A model generated the notes under the pieces. That model had not been told where the DNA came from and made no database searches. It worked only from the letters and a program-made list of their open reading frames with translations. The position numbers and the translations under genes were made by a program. Shown piece after piece: positions 47,731 to 59,100 of a DNA stretch of 64,000 nucleotides. Within the stretch, counting starts at the first letter, position 1. Each line of letters starts with the position of its first letter. The stretch is from positions 417,235 to 481,234 of the forward strand of contig CAADRB010000012.1 in NCBI GenBank assembly GCA_900708905.1, read 5' to 3'. Source of the DNA: Hymenolepis diminuta (lineage: Eukaryota; Platyhelminthes; Cestoda; Cyclophyllidea; Hymenolepididae).

Positions 47731-48779
47731 TCCAATTCATCAGCTAACTAACATAAATGAGCTTGTGAAAAGCGCTTCTGGACTGGCCACTATCAGCAAT
47801 TAGATTATCATTCAAGTGTCTCCACCATTATCTTTTCTAGTTTGGAATAAGCGAATCGGATAAATAGCTATAACCGAGATAGCTTAAAGATGCCTTCGAA
47901 ATCAACTTCGGGTTGCTTGACTTTGAACATAACTGAAAACACTACCACGTTTCACATCCTTGTGAGCTTTACTCCTGATGGAAATTTTTCAAATTCCCCT
48001 TTGAGTAATAAATAAATTCATGGTTATTTATATATCCTATGCATATAATTCTCCAAGTGATGGTTAATCACATGTGCGGCATAAATTGGACTTCTTAACT
48101 GTTATAATTAATATTTGCGTCGAGTTATTGAGACGGTAAGCTAAATTAACAATTAATTTTAATATTATTTTCGGTAGTCAGACATGATTAACCATTTCTA
48201 CGGCTTTTGAATTTATATTTTAGACGATTTCTTAATTAGCGGAACCGCTATCAATTTTCATGCATGTATTGACAAGTCTGGCAAACTTCAAGATAGATTC
48301 AAGTCACAGTCAGACACAGCACTCCTCTTTTTTCAACTTCTTGAACATCCAGCGGACTTTCCACTACCTTCTAAATGTTTCAACAATCTTACTGATTCCT
48401 ACCTCATCTTATTTTCAACTCATAATGATCGACTCCCATGGTTAAGTTCTCCAGTCACCTCCCCCTACCAACTTCAATCTCCGGCTCCTTATCCGTTGCT
48501 ATTTTGTAGTCCTCTATCTATCATTGCTTTTTCTAATTAATGCAGTATTTTTACTACGTCATTTGCATTCCCAGTCTTCGTAGAGCTACATCTGATAACT
48601 ATTTCTTATCCTGCGCGACTGGCCACTTATTAGCAAAATCCCGCTACATCAAAGACGATGATTCCAAGAGGAAATTTACTTCTGTCCCTTTAGTTGTTGT
48701 GGTTGCTTATTTTTATTACGCATAGTAGCACAAGAGAATTTTACAATATTTAATTTTGGAAAGCAACTAACATCAGTCA

Positions 48780-49130
48780 ATATAAAGTCCGAAAAAGGAT
48801 AAAGGAGAGGGGATCTAAAAGATCCTAAGAGCAAAATCAAGGTATCAAAGAGTCGTTCTTCATTTGATTTTGTAGATTCCGATTGTACAATATTTACGAA
48901 AAGGTAATTCACCTTTCAAAATTCGGATTTCATGATCTGTCTCCTGGATTCCAGCAAACGCTTATCCACGATGTTGAACGCTTATTGACCGGCTTTTCTA
49001 GCCACTTCAATTCATTTCTTCTTCCAATAGTTGAGAATGCAAAATAATCTAACATTATATTCGACAGCTTACAGTCTTGACAGAGCAGAGATGATGTAGG
49101 TAACAATTTTAAGTTAGCAGAGCTTCGCAA
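48780..49130. repeat. Diverged interspersed repeat, copy B
   Basis: Direct-orientation partner of 1711-2035; shared blocks are listed there. About 47 kb separates the copies, so this is a dispersed family and not a local duplication. Confidence 0.6.
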
Positions 49131-50809
49131 GCTGTGTTCACTCACGGAGAAGTCGTGGTTTATTTCAATTAATTATATATACATCCCGTTATTTTTTTAA
49201 AAGATTATACAGATTATGATTCTACTACTATGGACTTGCAATATTCATATTCCTACATTGATTTCAGTAGCTCTTTAATCAAAATAAATTGGATTGTGTA
49301 GACAAAAGATACATAAATGTCTGTGCTACTGTTAGTTCATATCCAGAATCGAAATGTCTGCATTGCCGTTAGAAATATTGCTAGTTGTCCTATTCTTATC
49401 ATCTCAATGTCTGTATATTTTAGAATGCATTATTTTCGCAGATTTCAGTCGTTTAATTTGTAAGCTTGCATTCTTAAATGTTCTCACAAAGTAAGTATTG
49501 TACGCAAGGGAATTAGTTTTATAAAAAGTATCCCACCTTTAGGGCTCGGGATTTCGAAGATTACAATCTTATACATTTGGAAATACTGCCTTCTTCAGCA
49601 GGGATATCAAGTCCATTATTTCTTACTCATTAAGGGTATTGGTAAAGGGAGATTAGTTAATATTAAATAACCAGTCATTTCGTGAGCCAGAAGACTTAGT
49701 TGGAAAATTCACTAATCAATTTTCAACATCATGAGAGTAAAGTTGGAATACGGAGATGTATTGTTTTAACCAACCGTAGTGATCTTATTCTCTACCTACT
49801 CTGAATTGTTATTCACATAAGCAAATGGATTTAACCCAGTTTTAAATTTCCCTTTCTATGTTGTATGTATTATTCATTCCTCGACTTTTAAGCTGTTTAT
49901 CGATTTTCCCACATCATTTAACACCTACATTTTCGAACTTTTTGGTGTATTAGTCAATAGTTTGACATGTTTTCTCTTCTAAGACAAATATCCAATCCCC
50001 ATCTCTATCCCTTTCCTATCTTATGGTAATATAGTTAGAAAAATGAGGAAGGACAATGTCTTAACTAGTTTACTCTGTCCAACATTTGTAATTATTATCC
50101 CCAAAGGCGAACCTAAATAGCACGTCTTGTGAAATACGAATTTAATATTTATAATCACTTAGCGTGCGGAATATCGATCCTACAAATAGGTAAACAAACC
50201 TGCGCAAGTAAGCCATTTCTATTTAAAATTTCAACGACTTGCCTCATCTATTTTCTACAAGAAGTCATAACATACCACACACATACAGGCACACTTACCA
50301 AGGTAAAACGAATTTTGGATTTAATTCTATTAATCAAAGCGTAGGTTCATCAGATGTGCATAAACGAATCCACACCTAGTACACATTTATGGTCGTTTAC
50401 TTGAGATGTGTCAAGATCATTCTGTGCGTTTTAAAATATTTGTCTGAATCGATCGCATTCTGCTTGTGAATTTCTTAGGGCATACTTGAGTTTGGAATAT
50501 ACGATGGAGCATAAGAAAGATAAATGGTCAAAAACCACTTGGAAGTTTCCGTAATGAAGATTTTATATACAAAAAAGATGACTAACATTTTGAAAACTAC
50601 TATATCCGGGCTCTAAATGTCGAACCACATGAAAACTCCATTTGAGACATGACAACTTAAGTATGATTGACCTGCTCCTGTCCTCGAATGCGTCTGATTT
50701 GTCTAATCAGTAGTAATTGACACAATACAAAGCCGTGTGAATTAACACATGGGCTGAAAAGTCCCGGGTCTAACAAAGAAAACACAGTTTTTTTTGTTCA
50801 AAATTAGCT

Positions 50810-51884
50810 TTATTCATCAACGCAATCTCCATTAAAAGCAACACAATCATTCCAGCGCCGCTCTAACATTTCAATACCACTTTTGTAGAACGATTTATTT
50901 TTTGCCTCAAAATATGCCTCAGTTTCAGCGATAACCTCTTCATTCGTCCCAAATTTCTTACCGGCGGGCATTTTTTTCAGGTCTGCGAACAGCCAGTAGT
51001 CGCTGGGGGCCAAATCTGGCGAATACGGTGGATGTGGGAGCAATTCGAAGTTCAATTCATGCAGTTTTGCCATTGTTTTGATTGACTTGTGACACGGTGC
51101 GTTGACTTGATGAAACAATATTTTTTCTTTACCATATGCGGTCGTTCCTTTGATATTTCGGCCTTCAAACGCTTCAATAACGCTAATATAATATTCACTG
51201 TTAATGATATTTCCTTTCTCAAGATAGTCGATGAATATTNNNNNNNNNNNNNNNNNNNNNNNNNNNNNNNNNNNNNNNNNNNNNNNNNNNNNNNNNNNNN
51301 NNNNNNNNNNNNNNNNNNNNNNNNNNNNNNNNNNNNNNNNNNNNNNNNNNNNNNNNNNNNNNNNNNNNNNNNNNNNNNNNNNNNNNNNNNNNNNNNNNNN
51401 NNNNNNNNNNNNNNNNNNNNNNNNNNNNNNNNNNNNNNNNNNNNNNNNNNNNNNNNNNNNNNNNNNNNNNNNNNNNNNNNNNNNNNNNNNNNNNNNNNNN
51501 NNNNNNNNNNNNNNNNNNNNNNNNNNNNNNNNNNNNNNNNNNNNNNNNNNNNNNNNNNNNNNNNNNNNNNNNNNNNNNNNNNNNNNNNNNNNNNNNNNNN
51601 NNNNNNNNNNNNNNNNNNNNNNNNNNCACTTTTCGATCATTCAAAACGATTTTGTGGATTTTTTAAATGTTTTCTGGTGTCACCGCCTCATTTGGACGTC
51701 CATTGCGTTCTGCATCATCGGCGTCTCTACGACCACGTTTGAAGTCAGCAAACCAACGTTTTATTGTTGTGTCTGATGGAGCGGAGTCCCCATAACACTT
51801 TTCAAGCCATTGCTTCACTTGAACGGTATTTTTTCCCATCAAGAAGCAGTGTAAAATGAAAAAACGAAATTGTTTTTGATCCAT
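50810..51884 (-). pseudogene. Inactive mariner transposase
   Basis: A cut-and-paste transposase of the mariner D,D34D group. Visible parts: an N-terminal helix-turn-helix half from MDQKQFRFFILHCF through SDTTIKRWFADFKRGRR to VTPENI; then a TAA stop at 51665-51663 and resumed homology (KIHKIVLNDRKV) up to the gap 51626-51240. After the gap: IFIDYLEKGN, then FHQVNAPCHKS, PPYSPDLAPSDYWLF and the C-terminus ending GDCVDE. The second catalytic aspartate (normally FHQDNAPCH) is valine, exactly 34 residues before the third aspartate of APSD. The first catalytic aspartate and the WVPHEL region fall in the gap. The frame does not carry across the gap at its stated length, so that length is an estimate or a frameshift is hidden in it. 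Confidence 0.9.
51240..51626. other. Assembly gap (387 N)
   Basis: A run of unknown bases inside the transposase, probably a failure to assemble through a repeated element. Confidence 0.99.
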
Positions 51885-52109
51885 TGTTTTGAAAATAACA
51901 AAAGTAGCTTCACTCTTAGCACAATAACTCACAAACTAATGAATAGAATATCATGAAATTTTAACAGGTGTCTTTTGAAGGTTAGTATTAACTGAAAAAA
52001 AGGTGACTGCAATAAAACTAGCGCCATCTATGTGTTAGGCCCGGGACTTTTCAGCCCATGTGTTAGACCAGAAGTGTTCTCTCTGGGTCTTTCGTACGTA
52101 TTTCATAAT

Positions 52110-52285
52110 GCTTTACAGGAACTAAAAAAAGCCCCAGAAGACGCCTGAAGGAATACCTCTTGATTAGATCATATCTTATCATATTGTGTTAAGTTAGAGT
52201 GGTGAGAGACAAATACTAATGCCAGAGGAAGAGGCCAGGCCAAGAGTTCAATAGATCCATAATCAAGGTGTCTGAGTATCACAGG
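52110..52285. repeat. Diverged repeat related to 47540-47730
   Basis: Contains CCCCAGAAGACGCC and GAGGCCAGGCCAAGAG in the same order as the copy at 47540. It lies right beside the mariner insertion, which may have landed in this older repeat. Confidence 0.5.
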
Positions 52286-55200
52286 TAGGATTAAGGCAAG
52301 ACGAAACCTATGCACATTTTACTCAGACATTCTCTCTGTGAGTCATGCACAGTATGAAGGCTCCTAAAGCGCACATGAAACATAAGTAAATAGAGGATTT
52401 GGACAATTTCTTAAATACTGCCCTTTCACACATCCTGGCGTCATTTTTATTTTGCTTCTAGTCATTGAGATATGCTAGCACCCAAATGAATTCTCGGCTA
52501 TGTGGTGACCTTGGAACAAGTTCGCAATTATCTATTCACCTAATCCGTTTTTCGATTTAGCTCAATTATTCAACTTGGCTTTTCCTTATTCTACTCATAC
52601 ACTTTCACCCCGTTCGCCATCTTTTCTCCTAATGTAAGTACTCAATCGTAGTTCCTTTCTCTCTTGCTGTTTGTAAAATCCACGCAAGGACAATGGTCTA
52701 GCTAGATTTCCTTATCATACGCATGCTACCCAAAAACCGTAGACACTTTAATTGTCACCGTTATGTAAGATCACAGATAAATCATCATACTACATTCTCC
52801 TAAACTATATTCACAATATTGCTATTAATTTCCCACATTCGGATTCTAACCAAAAACATGAAAATATTGATATTCTGCATCCTATTACAACTTCCCATTT
52901 CATGCATACAGCTGTAATTCTGTCAAACTTGGTAAAAGTTCAACAAGCTATTGGGATGGGAAAATCCGGAGGGAATAAACCTATCGCATATGACGAAAAT
53001 TTTACAAACAGTTCGGACTGACTTTTGGTCCTCCTCCTTTTCCATTGATAACATGGACCAACCTAGTAACAAGTGAGATTTCATGGTTGATCTCTAAAGA
53101 CTGAACCTAATGATATCATTCCATGTAAATCCTAACCCTACCTTAATTCATTTAACATCCTCCCACAATAAAGCCCGAACGTGTAAGACTTGATGATATT
53201 ATAAAAAAAATTTTGAGAAAAAATGGAACAGGAATTTTATACAACTTAATTTCTAAAGTGAAAAAGAGGAAAGGCTAAATTAAGTCGAGCCGCAGTTGGA
53301 TTCATTTTCGCTCCAGTGTTTTGACACGCATTAACAAAAAAAACAACTACAGCTTTTCCCGAAAATAATTTCCCTACGTATATTATCGCCCTTCTTGTTT
53401 ATAAAAGTAGTAATAGGAAGAGGAACCGAATCGATTATGACTGTTCTCATTTGAGACCCAAGTCCCATTTCCCAGAACAAGCACCGGACAGAAGTGAGAA
53501 GGGAGTTTATTTGTTCTACAAGTCAAAAGACTTCAGAACACAAAGAAGAAACCAAGAGGCAGCAATTGAAAGAAACGAGATTGACTCGGGGAATAAGACA
53601 CCACAGAGAGGTAAGGGATTAAGAAGGCGAATACTTCGAGAGAAAGTGGGGGAAGAGGGTGAATGGACGAATGGCAGACTAAGAGATAGAGTGGAGTAAC
53701 TATGGAATTTTCGTTTAATAATCCGGTATCATCTTCAAATTTGACAGCTGAGGGTTGTTGTCTTGAAAAGGCACATATGGTGAGCAGAAAATGAGAATGC
53801 AGAGAGGTGCTTGAAATGACGAAATCACAGACTTGTAGGTGTCTTTCGGAGATAATACACACCTAAGAGACGGAGAGATCGATTGCGCTGAGGAAGAGAG
53901 GAACTGAAAATCAGATTGAAGAAAAGGATGGGGAAACGAGGTGGGGATACAAGTTCAAACAAACAGGCAGCTCAGATAAACAAGACAAACTATCACGGGA
54001 AGAAAAGGGGGATTCAGAGAGAAAGAGGGCAGTAATCACATTCGACACTCGTCGGCTAAACGGCAAATCTAAAACGTAACAGCAAATTTAGTTAAGTAGC
54101 TGCATCGATAACGCATTAGAATCACTTGATAAACGACCTTCCCTATTTAATAATTTTTACTAACGTATTTGCTCTAATCGATAATGAATTCCATGTAGTT
54201 GACTCATACATTTATGAGTGAATGAAAGGCACAGATAGTGTTCAAGGCCAGCCATCACTACCATTACCAATCGAATTACAGAAATTCCTGTAATTTGGTT
54301 CACGTACACTGATATTCCCTGGTTTTGAAAATAACAAATAAGTAATCGTCATTATCCTTAAATCCGGATGGGTCAATATGACTAAGAGAATAAGCGATGT
54401 AAAAGTCATCTCAGTCCACATAATTGCGGCAATATTGTAGAGAAATAACACGTTGTATTTAGAGGTGAGCCAGTATAATGACCAATCAAGTTAAAAGTCA
54501 CGAGATCAATGCTTATCGAGACACACCCAGTAACGTGGATGGTCGCCTCGCTGGTCAATAAGAGAGTAAAATATCAGATTCTCGTGAGGCTTCAGAATGC
54601 TATCTATGCTCAGTTCAAGAGTCGTGAGTACGTCTTGGAAAATTTTTTACTTACATACAGAGATTTGCAATTCATAATTACATTGCTTACAATTAAACCT
54701 AAGATGAGAAAAGTAGGATTTCTTGCAGCATAAACCAGAGCCTAACTCCGTAAAAATAAAATCACTATTAGTCAGATATCTACCTAGGTTGAATGCAGCG
54801 CGTAAATGTGATAGACACAATGGGCTATTTTTAGAAATAGCATTTATATCACGCACAAACGGAGCGTGGTGTAGTAAGTTGATTGCAAATCCGCATCTTG
54901 CGGAGACAGTGCCTCAATGTCCCTCTCACTCGCATTGCGAATCTAGTATTAAATCATTTCTTCGTTAACCATTTAAAGCACTGAGCGAAATAAAACTGGC
55001 ACAGAAATACCACATCTTTTAATTTCCCTGGATTTCTGCAAATAAGTAAATTTAGTATCCACCGGGATGTTAAAATGAAGATAATTTATTGCTTAAGTAT
55101 CCCTACGGCTCAAACCTAGGTAGAATGAGAGAGATCAAGGTGTAGTGACAAATTAATCTTTTCAAAAAATTCGCTACATAAACTGATGCTTATCTGCTAA

Positions 55201-56165
55201 AGCTATGATCACCGTCTGATCAATTGTTCACATCAAAGTAAACAAGGATAAAGTAGGCTTATTTCTAATTGACGATAGGAATGACAAGCGGGAATAAATT
55301 CAACCAGCGATATGCATACTGTTTATTTGTTATTTGCTAGCTTGCTTCTTAACAAATGCCAAGTAGCAGAGCTAAGTACTCCCGCCTCAAATAATATGAC
55401 CATATGCCAATTTCTCAACCATAAGCGTCATAATACGCTTTGCCATATCAATGGTCACATTTTAATGTTGTCTCAAAAAAATTGTTTTCCATGCGTACCT
55501 CACTCTTCCACAAAATGCTCTATACTTTACAATACTATTCTGAAAGATTAAGTTAAAGAGAATTATTCAAATAGAACATAGAGTAGATAGAAATTGCATA
55601 TAACCATTTATAAATTATCCGGATTACGATAAACCCCTACATTAATCACAACAATATGCATAAATAAAATCCCCCAACAGACATAAGCTATAATATCAGA
55701 CAGACATCTCGAATAAAATGCTAATTTTAGAAATTATATATTTCTTTCTCGTAACCTAATTGCCACGAAATTGATTGATAACTCAACTCTTCAAAAGACT
55801 TAAGTAAAAGAGTGTCTCCTTTGTTAAGGATTTTCCAATAAACCATTTCTGTACAGTAATTATTTCATAAACTAAATGATTACAGGGGAGTTGTAAGCCT
55901 TTTAAAGATGAGTTCTACAGTCACCACGTATATATTATGATTTCTGATGCGGAATGTCTGTTGACGCATATATTCATTGATTTCCCTTTGCTCTGTGTGT
56001 ATCACTCATCAATGAAATTTAAAGATAGGTAGAAAGTCACTTTTAGTATAAAACCCATCATATAACCTCATTCAAACCTACATATATCATTGGTAAGGTA
56101 AAATTAATTGTGCATGACAAAACTTATTCAACTCTCGCTTATGAAAGAAAAGAAGAGAAACTCAC
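52286..56165. other. Unannotated region, purine-rich block at 53450-54030
   Basis: No exon that can be defended. The plus strand is strongly A+G-rich between about 53450 and 54030, which produces long open frames on both strands (53451-53699 and 53862-53533) without protein character. Any last YTHDF exon should be in this region or further left. Confidence 0.45.
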
Positions 56166-59100
56166 TAGTTGTTGTGAATGATTTGAAGCATTTCCTCCCC
56201 CTTCGAAGCGGGCAAAATTTCGTTTGTGTCTCGAAGATGTGTCACAGCTCGATTCTCCGCCGACTCCACTTGAATGTGACGCAGCAGACGATTTGGGACG
56301 TTCTAGAATAGGAGATTAAGGGTGAAAAACAGGAAAGAGCAACATGACGCAATATTTCAATGAGCCCATCTTGGAAGGTATTCTGACGCTGCACCAACGA
56401 GATACTAGTCTTTTTAGATCCTTATATAATGAATGATTCTTCTAATCATTGTGTGAGTCTAGAGTTTAATTCATTATATTCTTGGCAATGTCTCGAAATG
56501 ATAAAATACTAGTACCCTCTCCTAAATTTAGGACGTCCTATGTATTAAGATGGAGGGTTGGCATCTCAGGTTTTACGCTTAGCAGCTTAGTACTATGGGG
56601 GACCCAGTTAGCAGCAGGAAACGCTTTTCGTATGTCGCGACAAATATCTCACTGACTGTACGTTACCGCTGCGCCATAGCCGCACAACAAAGAGTTGTTT
56701 AAGGAATGTTGAAACATCGTCAATTACCAAAGTGGAGGTAAAAGCTACTGACGTAGTCCAATGAACTAAGTAACTCTAGACATTGCGTGACTGTAATGAA
56801 GGGACATAAGGTTCTAATCAGTTAATAAAGCATAGCTTGCGTCTGTCACATAGTAAGCCTTGCCATTTCTACTTAATTAAGAGGTGAAACAGTAACTAGA
56901 TTTGCAAAAGCTAGCTAACCATACTATCTAATCAAATTGATAAGTTCAAACTAATGCGAAGGCCATCTTATAAATTAGAAATGACTACTAAGAATCTACT
57001 AACGCTTCAATAAACTATCAGTAAAACCTGACTAGTTTAAATGTGCATGATATTTTTCCATTTAGATTTTTTGTTCTTTCGCATTGATTGCCGAAATAAG
57101 TCATTCCACTGGAGCTTAAAACTGCCAGTCCATTATGCTGCTAATCTGTAATTCATTGGAGCTCATAGATTGATCAACTACCCCTACACTACAACTCAAG
57201 TTAAAGATGACTGAGTGAGGTGGAGAGAACGGTCACTGACCTTGGCATAGATCCACCGCACACTGAAGGCACCACGCCATCGACTGTCCTGCCAAATATC
57301 TAGCTGCTTAGCCTTGTCCACTGGACTAGTCATTTCGGCCACACCACAGAAACAGCCCGACGTGTTCACTGAGAAAAAGAGCAACACGCGACCACGCTCT
57401 GGCAACGTCTGTGACGGTGAGTTTGAACCTTCGTTGGTAGCGGAATCAGAGCCTTCAGTTGACTGCTGAAATATGTAAGAAATTTGTCTAACATAAAAGA
57501 GCGAGTCCAGTACTAATGGATCGGAGTAATATATACTAGCACTTCAAAAGAAACTTGTCTTGTATCAGATAAACGCAGAAGAGATTGTTTCGGAAAATTA
57601 TTCCTGACATCCAGAAATCTGGATTCTGGACATAGGATAAGGCTTTGACCTTGATAAGGGGTTCGCGTCAACTTACATGATTGTAACGTGCAATTATGTT
57701 AAAATGAGATCTAGTCAAAACATGCTTTATGAATTAAAGCATGCCATATTGAACAAGAAGATTGATGGTTAAATATACTTCCTATTACAGTCAAAAGGAA
57801 ATGAACAGTTGCTCAGAAGAAAACACTTGCCGAGTATGCTACTGTTCAAGAAAGATTACTCTGTAACAAAATATCAGAAAACAAGTTCTTTATTTGGACA
57901 ATATAGAATAGGATAGAAAAGATTAAACCATGAAGAAAAAATTTGTATGCGATCATATAAATGTGCATTTTATCGATATTAAACAAATCGGAACAAGAGA
58001 ATGCAACATATTCAATGAATGAAAATGTCCCGAAAATAAAGCGGCTACATTTAAAATAAAAGAAATAAGAGCATGTTATAAAAAAGAACTAGAGCGGTGA
58101 ACCAAGTTTAGTGACACCAATTTATTTATAATTCGATTAGTTCTAACTTGGAAACGTCCGACCGTAAAATTAACACATCCCATTTGAGCCGTAAATGTCT
58201 ACTTATAGTAAAACAAATGAGTTACATAATCGCAAAATCTATTTCAGAAAATTTTTCCAGTAGCAATTCTGATAAGACGCTATACATATCGAAATCTCTA
58301 AGTCAGAGAAAGCTTGTTCTTTAGTGATCGATATAAATGATTATTCAGATCACTGAATGGAGGATGTTTAAAACCTCTTTCTCTATGCTATTAGTGCATA
58401 GAAAAGAAACATTTAAGCACGGAACTGTTATTTCACGAGGGCCGATGGCAAACAAAATTATCTATTTTATATGATTGATATTACTGAATAATTTACGCTT
58501 GTGAACTTCAGGATTTGCGATAACAAGGCAAAGGTAATCATTCAAATTCTCCCATTGGCTTATCTTTCCAAAGCTCCAGGGTTTAGCAATGAAACTGCAA
58601 CTGGATTGAAGAACCAATGCAAGATACATCATTTTTTAAAAATAAATACTGCACAGAACTATATAAATAACAGATAAGAGGGGGCTCCAAAAGACAGGAT
58701 GAAAATTTTGTGGAGACCTCAAATGAAAAAAAAGTCTTTGATAAATAACATATGCACTATAATTATCTAAAATCAGTTGACCTCACATTCTCCCAGTTCT
58801 AAGAGTCTTGAACTTTCCGAAACTAAATGGTGAACACAAATCTACTCTGAGTTAAAATTAAAATCCGCCAAAGCGACCACCAAAAAATGTAATTATATAT
58901 CCCAAAAACCAAATAAAACTCCACCTACAGGCCTCTATATGGGTCAAAATGTGATTTAATCAAGAAAGGGAATCGAAAGGACTTTCGTCATTTTAAACAT
59001 TCACAATCGATAATTATCAACGAAATAAGGATAATAATATAACATTATCTAAGTAACATGATTAAGTAGTAGAACTATTAAGTAAAAGAGCAATATAAAT

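Larger units (their letters stand above)
41282..50744. other. Gene-poor region with old repeats
   Basis: About 9.5 kb with no exon I can defend on either strand. It holds the tRNA-like fragment at 43675, a cytosine-rich stretch about 46900-47330, a repeat at 47540-47730 and repeat copy B at 48780-49130. The 3' end of the YTHDF gene could lie in this direction but was not found. Confidence 0.5.
50745..52063 (-). mobile_element. Mariner transposon with near-perfect inverted ends
   Basis: Terminal inverted repeats of about 32 bp begin ACACATGGGCTGAAAAGTCC and differ at one position. They are flanked by TA on each side (50743-50744 and 52064-52065), the standard Tc1/mariner target. The length, about 1.3 kb including a 387-base run of N, is normal for mariner. 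The transposase reads on the minus strand. The well-preserved ends suggest a fairly recent insertion, although the gene is dead. Confidence 0.93.

Noticed and set aside
53451..53862. Overlapping long frames on both strands
   Set aside because: Caused by purine-rich DNA lacking stops; no conserved protein features on either strand.
54509..54968. Plus-strand frames of 74 and 81 codons
   Set aside because: No motif, weak splice context, AT-driven composition.
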